Source: DAOUJW01 sp965218945
GTDB taxonomy: Bacteria > Chloroflexota > Dehalococcoidia > Lucifugimonadales > UBA2985
Assembly (NCBI GenBank): GCA_965218945.1
Contig: OZ244718.1
Span: 2,914,001 to 2,978,000 of the forward strand
Length of the DNA stretch: 64,000 nucleotides
Direction: 5' to 3'
Position 1 is the stretch's first letter; every line of letters starts with the position of its first letter. The notes below the pieces were generated by a model, which saw nothing but the letters and a program-made list of their open reading frames with translations, was not told the origin of the DNA and did not search any database. The translations under genes were made by a program, and so were the position numbers. This document shows, piece by piece, positions 43,080 through 51,122 of this stretch.

Positions 43080-43207
43080 AACTTTATTCTCCTAGACAAA
43101 AAGCAGGGATACACACAGCTTCCTTCAAGAATACACTCTCTTTAAGCGTCAGGAGAGTGCGAACTGACGCAACTGAGGCCCTCGCTCATCCGGCAACCAG
43201 CAGCCTT

Positions 43208-43272
43208 GAGCTACCGCCGCTTGAACCAGCGCTGGAAGCCGCGGAACCAGCCGCCGGCCATCCCGGACGGGC
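43208..43272. repeat. 65-base direct repeat, right copy
   Basis: Forms the last 62 coding bases and stop of the membrane gene at 43211-43618. Its twin at 41465-41529 is detached from any gene. See the left copy for the interval between them. Confidence 0.85.
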
Positions 43273-43618
43273 GGTCCTGCTCGATAACCCTCCCGCGCCA
43301 TCGCTTCTCCGGGCCGGAGCTGGGCCGGGCAAAGAAGAGCACGTAGCCCAGGATGAACATTATCAGGCTCAGCCACACAATGGGTCCCAGCAGCCCTGGG
43401 AACATGGCGCTCACCAGGATCGCCGATAGCAGCAGGGCCAGACCTATGAACATAAGGCGCCCTGAACTGAAGCGGACGCGACCGCCTGTTCCCCTACCCT
43501 TGCGGAAAAACGGGGGTATCAGGGGAATTCCTCGATCCTTCTTGGATCCGTCGGCAGGCACTGACTCTCCCGCCTGGTTGAGGATTTCCTCTATCTCTCG
43601 CTGATACCGCTCAGACAT
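43211..43618 (-). CDS. Two-helix membrane protein, function unknown
   Basis: 135 residues. A short cytoplasmic N-terminus with ERYQREIEEILNQAGE (amphipathic helix), a basic stretch, and two transmembrane segments (about 52-72 LMFIGLALLLSAILVSAMF, and 76-96 GPIVWLSLIMFILGYVLFF), then a basic Trp-rich tail (GGWFRGFQRWFKRR). No family named. Transcribed away from the yceD operon. Its 3' end is duplicated at 41465. Confidence 0.68.
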   Translation of the reverse strand: MSERYQREIEEILNQAGESVPADGSKKDRGIPLIPPFFRKGRGTGGRVRFSSGRLMFIGLALLLSAILVSAMFPGLLGPIVWLSLIMFILGYVLFFARPSSGPEKRWRGRVIEQDRPSGMAGGWFRGFQRWFKRR

Positions 43619-43754
43619 CTCACCCCTCCACCGCGGTGATACCTACATTATAGCCTTTTCCACACGCGAGAAAAAGGCTTTCAGACAATCTCTCAGACAC
43701 TACTGCCAACCTCTGCAATTTTGTGAAAAATATAGCAACCTACTCGTGCTCACC

Positions 43755-43783
43755 TTGACACAAGAGAGGGCTGTAGCTATAAT
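43755..43783 (+). promoter_or_regulatory. Consensus sigma-70 promoter of the yceD-rpmF-fabD operon
   Basis: TTGACA, 17-base spacer, TATAAT: perfect hexamers. Predicted start near 43790, about 30 bases before the yceD ATG. It shows that an apparent in-frame start at 43746 lies inside the promoter and cannot be used. Confidence 0.9.
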
Positions 43784-43820
43784 CCACGACTATTGGGGAG
43801 GGTTTTCGTCCAGGAGTGAG

Positions 43821-44342
43821 ATGAGGTTTAACGTATCGCAGCTTCTAAAGGACAGCGTTGGATCTCGCCGGAGCTACCCCTTGGACGAGACTTTTGATGC
43901 GCTGCAGGAAACCGGGACTTCCCGCGTCAGGGGCCAGGTCACTCTTACCCGCACCGACGTGGGCGTCTGGATTAGCGGCCCCATAGAGGCCAACGCCTTC
44001 AGCACTTGCAGCCGCTGTCTGAATCCCGCGGAGTGTCCGGTACACTTCAGCATAGACGAGGAGTACCTGCCGACGGTGGACATCGCCAGCGGCGGCGCTA
44101 TCACGGCCCCGGAGGTCAACGAGGGCACATTCACTCTGGACCCCAATCACATCCTCGACCTGACGGAGGCCGTAAGGCAGTACGCTATAATTAACCTGCC
44201 GATGAAGCCATTGTGCCGGCAAGATTGCGCCGGCCTGTGCTCCGCCTGCGGGGCAAACCTGAACGACGGCGGCTGCGGCTGCTCCGCCCCCGTCGACTCC
44301 CGGTGGAGTCCACTCTTGGGATTGCTAGCAGTAAACGAATAG
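43821..44342 (+). CDS. yceD: YceD/DUF177 family protein
   Basis: 173 residues from ATG 43821 (CAGGAGTGAG upstream). DUF177 signs: central CSRCLNPAECPVHFSIDEEY with a CxxC pair, and a C-terminal zinc-type segment CRQDCAGLCSACGANLNDGG. It nearly always precedes rpmF, as here (20 bases), and has a proposed link to 23S rRNA accumulation in bacteria and plants. First gene of a core operon. Confidence 0.9.
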   Translation: MRFNVSQLLKDSVGSRRSYPLDETFDALQETGTSRVRGQVTLTRTDVGVWISGPIEANAFSTCSRCLNPAECPVHFSIDEEYLPTVDIASGGAITAPEVNEGTFTLDPNHILDLTEAVRQYAIINLPMKPLCRQDCAGLCSACGANLNDGGCGCSAPVDSRWSPLLGLLAVNE

Positions 44343-44362
44343 AGATAAGCGAGGCCAGCACT

Positions 44363-44560
44363 ATGGGAGCACTACCAAAGAAAAAGCGCACCAGATCCAG
44401 GATCGGCCATCGACGGATAGCCTATCGCATGTCTGTACCGCAGATAGGCACATGCCCTCAATGTCACAATCCCAGGAGACCCCATCGGGTCTGCGCCAAC
44501 TGCGGATACTACAATGGCCGTGAGGTGATAGCCAAGGTGGAAGCGACGCCGCCACAATAG
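44363..44560 (+). CDS. rpmF: 50S ribosomal protein L32
   Basis: 65 residues. N-terminus MGALPKKKRTRSRIGHRRIA is diagnostic. The zinc-binding form has CPQCHNPRRPHRVCANCGYY (four Cys). The ATG is 20 bases after yceD. Confidence 0.96.
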   Translation: MGALPKKKRTRSRIGHRRIAYRMSVPQIGTCPQCHNPRRPHRVCANCGYYNGREVIAKVEATPPQ

Positions 44561-44634
44561 TGGAGCGGTGATTCCATCCCGGCCGGGGACGGAAGCCCCT
44601 TCGCACAAGCGCAGTCATCTTAGGAGTTTATCCA

Positions 44635-45585
44635 GTGAGTACAAGTTCCAGCGACGCAAGACCCAAAGCGGCCTTCCTGTTTCCTGGACAGGGCGCCCAA
44701 GCCGTGGGAATGGGATTGGACCTCTACCAGAGCTCCCCGGCGGCCAAGGCCGTCTTCAACGAGGTGGACGAGGCCATTGGAGAGCCTTTCTCCCGCATCA
44801 TATTCGAGGGGCCGGAGGATGAGCTGCGGAAGACGGTCAACACCCAGCCCGGGATTCTCACCGTGAGCATCGCATGTCTCAAGGCCGCGGAGGAGGCGCT
44901 GGGAAGCGACCGAATGCCCGTAGCGGCTATGGCAGCCGGCCACAGCCTGGGCGAGTACACCGCTCTGGTGGCCGCCGGCGCGCTGAGCGTAACCGACGGT
45001 GTGCGCCTGGTGAGGGAGCGCGGTCGGCTTATGCAGTACGCCTCCGAGCTTACTGAGGGTGGCATGGCTGCCATCCTGGGACTGGAGGAAGCCGCGCTGG
45101 CGGAGGTATGTCGGGAGGCGGGCACGGAGATCTCCAACATAAACACAGCAGACCAGATAGTCATAAGCGGGGAACGCCAGGCCGTAGAGCGGACAATGGA
45201 GTTGGCTACCGAGAAGGGCGCCCGGAGGACGGTGCCCCTGGTAGTCGCAGGGGCTTTTCACTCCCGGCTGATGGAGCCCGCCCAGGAGGGTCTGACCAAG
45301 ATCGTAGGTGAGCTCACATTCCACGAGCCGTCGTTCCCCATCGTAGCCAACTGCACAGGCCAACTCATAACCACCGCCGCGGAGATAAAGGCCGAGCTTC
45401 TTTCCGGCCTGCTCTCCTGCGTCCGGTGGAAGGACTCTGTGGAGACCATGCTTAGCTCCGGTGTGAGTGACTTCTACGAGATAGGCCCCGGCAGAGTCCT
45501 TACGGGCATGGTAAGGCGCATCAACGAAGAAGCAACGGTCAACAACATAAGCGACCTGGAATCGATACAGCTTCTAACCGGCTAG
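44635..45585 (+). CDS. fabD: Malonyl-CoA:ACP transacylase
   Basis: Loads malonyl groups onto ACP for fatty-acid elongation. FLFPGQGAQAVGMG near 15, nucleophile in GHSLGEYTALVAAG near 102, His in VVAGAFHSRLMEPA near 206, EIGPGRVLTGMVRRI near 282. Start is GTG with AGGAG 8 bases upstream. 316 aa. Next to acpP and rpmF; the stop shares one base with the start of nusB. Plsx/FabH are not between rpmF and fabD here, unlike many genomes. Confidence 0.95.
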   Translation: MSTSSSDARPKAAFLFPGQGAQAVGMGLDLYQSSPAAKAVFNEVDEAIGEPFSRIIFEGPEDELRKTVNTQPGILTVSIACLKAAEEALGSDRMPVAAMAAGHSLGEYTALVAAGALSVTDGVRLVRERGRLMQYASELTEGGMAAILGLEEAALAEVCREAGTEISNINTADQIVISGERQAVERTMELATEKGARRTVPLVVAGAFHSRLMEPAQEGLTKIVGELTFHEPSFPIVANCTGQLITTAAEIKAELLSGLLSCVRWKDSVETMLSSGVSDFYEIGPGRVLTGMVRRINEEATVNNISDLESIQLLTG

Positions 45586-46061
45586 TGAGCAAGTCCTTTA
45601 ACAGCGAAATAGCGTTGGAGCAGAGTCCTGTGGATATGGAAGGCGAAAGCTACGCCGCGTCCCGGCGGAGAGCCAGGACCGTGGCCATGCAGGTGCTTTA
45701 CGAGGTGGACAGCGTCGGCCACCCCTGGGAGGTCGTCAGCAACCGTCGTCTGAAGGACGAGGAACTGACCGCTGAACTCGCCTCGTTCGCTCGCGGTCTC
45801 GTGGAGGGCGCATTGCGCAACTCGGCGGAGATCGACGGCATCATATCCAGGCTGGCTCCATCGTGGCCCATGCACCAGCTACCGGTGGTCGACCGCAGCC
45901 TGCTCCGGCTGGCCGTCTACGAGATGGTTGTTGAGGGGTTGTCCCCTCCCAAGGTGGTGATAAACGAGACGGTGGAGCTGGCAAAGCTCTTTGGAGGCGA
46001 CAATTCGCCCAAGTTCATCAACGGGGTGCTGGGTTCCGTATTGGAAGAAGCGAACTTATAA
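45585..46061 (+). CDS. nusB: Transcription antitermination factor NusB
   Basis: 158 residues. RRRARTVAMQVLYEVDSVGH near 27, then VVDRSLLRLAVYEMVVE and the family's closing VVINETVELAKLFGGDNSPKF region. Binds boxA RNA with NusE in rRNA operons. Start is GTG overlapping the fabD stop by one base. The first ~20 residues are not conserved. Confidence 0.93.
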   Translation: MSKSFNSEIALEQSPVDMEGESYAASRRRARTVAMQVLYEVDSVGHPWEVVSNRRLKDEELTAELASFARGLVEGALRNSAEIDGIISRLAPSWPMHQLPVVDRSLLRLAVYEMVVEGLSPPKVVINETVELAKLFGGDNSPKFINGVLGSVLEEANL

Positions 46062-46097
46062 TAAACTAATATACAAGCATTCACAGGAGGTCCGGAT

Positions 46098-46358
46098 TTG
46101 GCAACAGTTCTTGAGAGAGTGCAGAAGATAGTGGCCGAGAGGCTGGGAGTTGATGAATCAGCCGTTTTGCCGGAGGCGTCTTTTACGGACGACCTTGAGG
46201 CGGACTCCCTGGACCTGGTGGACCTCATCCTGGCCTTCCAGGACGAGTTCAGCACTGACGACAACCCCATAGAGATCTCCGACGAAGATGCGGAGGGCCT
46301 GCTCAGGGTGAGCGACGCCATAAACTACCTCAAGGCGCGGAACGTCTCCGACGAGTAA
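46098..46358 (+). CDS. acpP: Acyl carrier protein
   Basis: 86 residues. Phosphopantetheine attachment Ser in EADSLDLVDLILAFQDEF near 38. Acidic, four-helix pattern. Start is TTG with ACAGGAGGTCC upstream. Shared operon with fabD explains co-regulation of fatty-acid synthesis. Confidence 0.95.
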   Translation: MATVLERVQKIVAERLGVDESAVLPEASFTDDLEADSLDLVDLILAFQDEFSTDDNPIEISDEDAEGLLRVSDAINYLKARNVSDE

Positions 46359-46471
46359 TCATCGCAGGCGCTTTTTGCGGGGCTGTCCATTTGACCCCTC
46401 TACTCCTCCGTGCTATTATGCTCGCGAAGTAAGGTTACCTTGTGTAGCCGGTAAAGAGCCTGGTGTAGAGC

Positions 46472-47071
46472 ATGGACAGCTTAGCCCAGATAGATCGAGA
46501 GGTCTCCAACTGCACCGACTGCCCTTTGCATCAAAACCGCAGCAGGGCTGTCCCCGGCGAGGGGCCGGAGAACGCGGAGATCATGCTGATAGGAGAGGCC
46601 CCCGGCTTCAATGAGGACAAGCAGGGGCGTCCCTTCGTTGGAGCGGCAGGCCAGTTCCTGGAGAAGCTCCTGGCCTCGGCTAACCTGAGCCGCGACGACG
46701 TATTCATCACCAACACGGTGAAGTGCAGGCCCCTCAACAACCGCGACCCGTTGCCAGTCGAGATGGCCACCTGCCGCAAGTACCTGGATCGCCAGATAGC
46801 GGCCATTGCCCCCAAGGTAATAGTGACACTGGGTCGACACTCCCTCACCAGCTTCCTGCCCAAGGAGACCATTACCAAGGCCCGGGGCAGGCCCAGGATC
46901 GTGAACGGGACTACGCTTTTCCCCATGTACCACCCGGCAGCGGCGCTCCACCAGCAACGTCTCCGCGAGGTAATTGAAGCGGATATCAAGAAGTTGCCCA
47001 CTCTTCTCAAGGAGATCCTTCCCGTGGAAGTGGAGAAGGAAAGAGAAGGGGAGCAACTGAGTATGTTCTAA
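46472..47071 (+). CDS. Type-4 (family 4) uracil-DNA glycosylase
   Basis: Removes uracil from DNA. [4Fe-4S] ligands: CTDCPLH near 12, C in VKCRPLNNRDP and C in MATCRKYLDRQ. Active-site motif GEAPGFNEDKQGRPFVGAAG near 40 and late motif FPMYHPAAALHQQ near 150. 199 aa, typical length. Separate from acpP by 113 bases, and 11 bases before the RNase J gene. Confidence 0.93.
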   Translation: MDSLAQIDREVSNCTDCPLHQNRSRAVPGEGPENAEIMLIGEAPGFNEDKQGRPFVGAAGQFLEKLLASANLSRDDVFITNTVKCRPLNNRDPLPVEMATCRKYLDRQIAAIAPKVIVTLGRHSLTSFLPKETITKARGRPRIVNGTTLFPMYHPAAALHQQRLREVIEADIKKLPTLLKEILPVEVEKEREGEQLSMF

Positions 47072-47082
47072 GGTTTCCCCAT

Positions 47083-48738
47083 ATGGCGCAATCTTTAAGA
47101 GTCATCCCACTGGGTGGCCTCGGCGAAATAGGCAGGAACATGATGGCCCTGGAGTTCGATGGCGACATTATCGTCATCGACGCCGGGGTTCTGTTCCCCG
47201 AGGAGGATATGCTGGGGGTGGACCTCGTCATCCCCAACATCACCTACCTCACCGAGAACCGCGAGCGCGTCAAGGGGATCCTGATTACCCACGGTCACGA
47301 AGACCACACCGGCGCTCTGCCATACGTCCTGCGGGAGTTGAACGTTCCCGTATTCGCCTCGCGGCTGACCCAGGGACTGATTGAGGTGAAACTCAGGGAA
47401 CACCGATCCCTTCGCGATGCCAGGCTGGAGGTGGTTGAGCCGGGAGACCCCGTGCAGCTGGGGAAGTTCCAGGCGGAGTTCTTCAGGGTGTGCCACAGCA
47501 TACCGGACGCAATGGGCATAGCGGTCAGGACACCGCTGGGTATGGTGGTGCACACGGGAGATTTCAAGATAGACCACACGCCCGCGGACGGGAACCCAAC
47601 GGAGCTCGGCAAGCTGGCTGAGCTGGCGTCCGAAGGCGTCCTACTGCTCTGCTCCGACTCCACGTACGCCGAGGTGCCGGGCTACACGCCGTCGGAGAGG
47701 GTTGTGGGAGACGCCCTGGAACGGGTGATAGCCGAAGCTCCCGGCAGGGTTATGATAGCCACATTCGCCTCTCTCATCTCGCGTATGCAGCAGGTCATTG
47801 ACGCGGCCGCATGGCATGGGCGCAAGGTGGCTTTCATAGGCCGCAGCATGGTGGACAACGCGAACATGTCGATGAAAATGGGATATCTCTCCGCTCCCGC
47901 CGGCGTCGTGGCAAGCCTCCGGGAGGTACGGAACCTGCCCCCGGAGAAGGTGGTGCTGATGACCACCGGCAGCCAGGGAGAGCCGACGTCCGCCCTCGTC
48001 CGCATTGCGAACCGCGATCACCGGGACGTCCAGATCATGCCGGGGGACACGGTCGTCATATCGGCCACACCCATTCCCGGCAACGAGACCGTGGTGAGCA
48101 GGACCATAGACAACCTCTTCCGGCAGGGCGCAGAGGTGCTCTACGACAGGATCGCCTTGGTGCATGTCCACGGCCACGCCAGCCAGGAGGAGCTCAAGCT
48201 GATGATCAATCTCACCAAGCCCAAATTCTTCGTCCCTGTCCACGGGGAGCACCGCCACCTCAAGGTCCATGCGGAGCTGGCCCAGTCACTGGGTATGCCG
48301 GCGGACAACACCTTTGTCCTGGAGGACGGGGACGTCCTGGAGATAACATCCCAGGGCGCCGAGGTGGTGGACCGGGTGACGGCCGGTCCGGTGTACGTCG
48401 ACGGCCGGCGGGTCTGGGATATGACTAACGGGGTGATGCGGGACAGAAGGCTGCTCTCCAAGGACGGGATCGTGGTCCTGGTCCTTAGCCAGGACGGGAA
48501 GACGGGGCAGCTGACAAGTCCCCCGGACATGGTATCCAGCGGCTTCATCGATGCGGAGGAGCACAGCGCGACCGTGTCAGCGATGACCCACGTGGTGATG
48601 GAAGCGCTGAACAGCGACGTTGAGCACCCGATGGAGAAGGATGTCCTGGTCAAGATGGTGAAGGACACCGTTGGCAATTTCCTCCACCAGCAGACGGGCC
48701 GCCGTCCCATGATCATACCTGTCGTTGTAGAGGTGTGA
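47083..48738 (+). CDS. rnj: Ribonuclease J
   Basis: Metallo-beta-lactamase/beta-CASP RNase with endo- and 5'-exonuclease activity in mRNA decay and rRNA maturation. HGHEDHTGALPYVL near 72 (HxHxDH), beta-CASP motifs in VIDAAAWHGRKVAFIGRSMV and MTTGSQGEPTSAL near 298, VHVHGHASQEELKLM near 360, FVPVHGEHRHL near 386. 551 aa. Gap of 9 bases to ftsK, so an operon. Confidence 0.95.
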   Translation: MAQSLRVIPLGGLGEIGRNMMALEFDGDIIVIDAGVLFPEEDMLGVDLVIPNITYLTENRERVKGILITHGHEDHTGALPYVLRELNVPVFASRLTQGLIEVKLREHRSLRDARLEVVEPGDPVQLGKFQAEFFRVCHSIPDAMGIAVRTPLGMVVHTGDFKIDHTPADGNPTELGKLAELASEGVLLLCSDSTYAEVPGYTPSERVVGDALERVIAEAPGRVMIATFASLISRMQQVIDAAAWHGRKVAFIGRSMVDNANMSMKMGYLSAPAGVVASLREVRNLPPEKVVLMTTGSQGEPTSALVRIANRDHRDVQIMPGDTVVISATPIPGNETVVSRTIDNLFRQGAEVLYDRIALVHVHGHASQEELKLMINLTKPKFFVPVHGEHRHLKVHAELAQSLGMPADNTFVLEDGDVLEITSQGAEVVDRVTAGPVYVDGRRVWDMTNGVMRDRRLLSKDGIVVLVLSQDGKTGQLTSPPDMVSSGFIDAEEHSATVSAMTHVVMEALNSDVEHPMEKDVLVKMVKDTVGNFLHQQTGRRPMIIPVVVEV

Positions 48739-48747
48739 GGTATAGAG

Positions 48748-51120
48748 ATGACTCGGCTGATTAAATCCGGCTGGCGCAATCGCAAGTGGGTGGGGATCTC
48801 GATTCTGTCATTGACAGCCCTGGGATTTTTTCTGTGGCAGCTTCCCACAATAGTAGACGGCTATATAACGACCAGAGATGCGCTCATACACAGTCTCGCC
48901 TTCAGCATATTCCCGCCGCTGCTGTGGGCCATTGCTCTGGCGCTGGCGATATGGAAGAAACGCTCCCTGCTCGAAATACGCCTCTGGAATCGCTGGGCGG
49001 CCGCCCTGCTGGCAACGCCTGTTATATGGGGAGTCCTGGCCTTCTTTGAAGCCTCTTCCGGCGTGCTGGCGGAGTACAGCCTGGGAGGGTGGATTGGCCA
49101 GAGCGTAAAGGGTTCCTCCGACGTGCTGGGCGTGTTCCGGCTGGCCGGCATTACTGTCCTGGTCCTTGTACTGGCCTTTCCCCTTGGCTCCCGCATCTTC
49201 TCCAAGTGGGCAGCCGGCAAGGCTCGCGTCTCGGCAGAGACCACTGCCCCCATCGTCGTAAGGCTGTTTCGAAAGCTGGGCTCCGCAGGAGCGCGATCAG
49301 CGCCTAAGAGAGCGGAGAAAGCCGAGGAAACAAAGCCTGCAGAGCCAACCACGTCTTCCACCGGGCATAGAGAGCGGCGCGGCAAGCCGGTCATCACCGT
49401 ACAGGAGGCCCCCGCACCATCAGTGACCAGACGCCGTACCCCGGGCAGCCAAGTATCCCAGGACATCCCAATCGAAGATGACGATGACCTGGATATACCT
49501 GGCGCTGGGCCTGAGAGGGAGCCACAGCTGACGGGGGAAGCGGCTCAGCCAGTAAGGTCAGCCCAAGAGATGGGCGCACAGCCTGAGAGGCGGCAGTTCC
49601 GGGGCGGGATGACCTTGGAAGATTGGAAGCTGCCCCCGGTTTCACTCCTGACAGAAGCGCCCGCGGAGGCGCAGGAACCGGGCATAGACCAGGAAAAGAC
49701 CTCCGGCCTCATAGAGACCACCCTGAGTGAGTACGGCATAGAGGTGAACGTGGCGGAGGTGAAGATTGGGCCCGTAGTGACCATGTTCGGGCTGGTGCCC
49801 GGCTGGGTGAGGCGGTCCCGGCAGGCGAAAGGAAAGAACGCTGAAGGGGACACCTCGCAGGACAACAATGATGACAGGACCCGGGTCAGGGTGGACAGCA
49901 TAGTCGCCCGTGAGAGAGACCTGGCGCTGGCGCTGGCCGCTCCCAGCCTGCGCATTGAGGCCCCGATACCCGGCGCTTCCCTGGTGGGAATCGAGGTGCC
50001 CAACGCGCGGCCCGCATCCGTTACCCTGCGCGGCGTCATGGAGACGGACGCCTACAAGGAGCTTCTGGAAAAGTCCAAACTGGCGCTCGGCCTGGGACTG
50101 GGAAGCGGAGGGGAAGTGGCGGTGGCCGACCTGGCCAGAATGCCTCACCTCCTCATTGCCGGCTCCACGGGCAGCGGTAAGAGCGTGTGCATGAACACGG
50201 TCATCTCCTGCATGATCATGCAGAACTCGCCCTGGGAGACACGGCTTCTTCTGATAGACCCGAAGCGGGTGGAGCTTACGCCGTATAACGGCATCCCCCA
50301 CCTGATAACCCCTGTGGTGGTGGAGCCGGATGTGGCGCTCAACTGCCTGAAGGGGGTGGTCCGGGAGATGCAGGACCGCTACAAGCTGCTGGAAGAAGCG
50401 GGAGCGCGGAACATTGCTTCGTACAACCGCGACCTGCCTCCGGAGGAGAAGATGCCCTTCATAGTGGTAGCGGTGGACGAGCTGGCAGACCTCATGATGG
50501 CCGCGCCCCGCGACATCGAACACTCCATTATCAGGCTGGCTCAGCTGGGGAGGGCAACCGGAATCCACATGATTGTGGCTACACAGCGGCCATCGGTCAA
50601 CGTGGTAACCGGTCTGATCAAGGCAAACTTCCCAGGCCGCATCAGCTTTGCGGTCGCATCCCAGGTGGACTCCCGCACCATCCTGGACTCAGCCGGCGCC
50701 GAGAAGCTCCTGGGTCGAGGCGATATGCTGTTCCTGCCGCCCGATTTGCCCAAGCCCGTGCGGATTCAGGGAGCGTTCCTGTCGGACAAGGAGATAGAAG
50801 AACTGGTCACACACTGGAAAGAGATTCAGGGGCCGCTTCCTCCGGCGATCTCTCTGGAGAGCCAGGAGGAGCGCCAGGAGGGCGGCGGCCAGTTCGATGG
50901 AGGAGATCACGGAGACGACCTTCTGCAGAAGGCGTGGGAGCTTGCCACCAGCTACAACCGGCTTTCGACATCGCTGCTCCAGAGGCGGCTGCGCATCGGG
51001 TATCCAAGGGCGGCCCGTCTCATGGACCTCCTGGAAGAGGAGGGAATTATAGGCCCGGGTGAGCCGGGCAAGTCTCGGGACGTGCTGGTTGGCAAGGGTG
51101 GAAGGAGCTCGGAGGACTAG
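48748..51120 (+). CDS. ftsK: DNA translocase FtsK/SpoIIIE
   Basis: 790 residues. N-terminal membrane domain with four helices (about 14-33, 48-67, 84-102, 130-150), a low-complexity linker, then the alpha/beta motor. Walker A is LLIAGSTGSGKSVCMNTVIS near 470, Walker B is FIVVAVDELADLMMAAPRDI near 570. The C-terminal gamma winged helix is STSLLQRRLRIGYPRAARLM near 735. Moves DNA during division and dimer resolution. ATG with GTATAGAG upstream. The accDA fusion starts 2 bases after the stop. Confidence 0.95.
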   Translation: MTRLIKSGWRNRKWVGISILSLTALGFFLWQLPTIVDGYITTRDALIHSLAFSIFPPLLWAIALALAIWKKRSLLEIRLWNRWAAALLATPVIWGVLAFFEASSGVLAEYSLGGWIGQSVKGSSDVLGVFRLAGITVLVLVLAFPLGSRIFSKWAAGKARVSAETTAPIVVRLFRKLGSAGARSAPKRAEKAEETKPAEPTTSSTGHRERRGKPVITVQEAPAPSVTRRRTPGSQVSQDIPIEDDDDLDIPGAGPEREPQLTGEAAQPVRSAQEMGAQPERRQFRGGMTLEDWKLPPVSLLTEAPAEAQEPGIDQEKTSGLIETTLSEYGIEVNVAEVKIGPVVTMFGLVPGWVRRSRQAKGKNAEGDTSQDNNDDRTRVRVDSIVARERDLALALAAPSLRIEAPIPGASLVGIEVPNARPASVTLRGVMETDAYKELLEKSKLALGLGLGSGGEVAVADLARMPHLLIAGSTGSGKSVCMNTVISCMIMQNSPWETRLLLIDPKRVELTPYNGIPHLITPVVVEPDVALNCLKGVVREMQDRYKLLEEAGARNIASYNRDLPPEEKMPFIVVAVDELADLMMAAPRDIEHSIIRLAQLGRATGIHMIVATQRPSVNVVTGLIKANFPGRISFAVASQVDSRTILDSAGAEKLLGRGDMLFLPPDLPKPVRIQGAFLSDKEIEELVTHWKEIQGPLPPAISLESQEERQEGGGQFDGGDHGDDLLQKAWELATSYNRLSTSLLQRRLRIGYPRAARLMDLLEEEGIIGPGEPGKSRDVLVGKGGRSSED

Positions 51121-51122
51121 GT

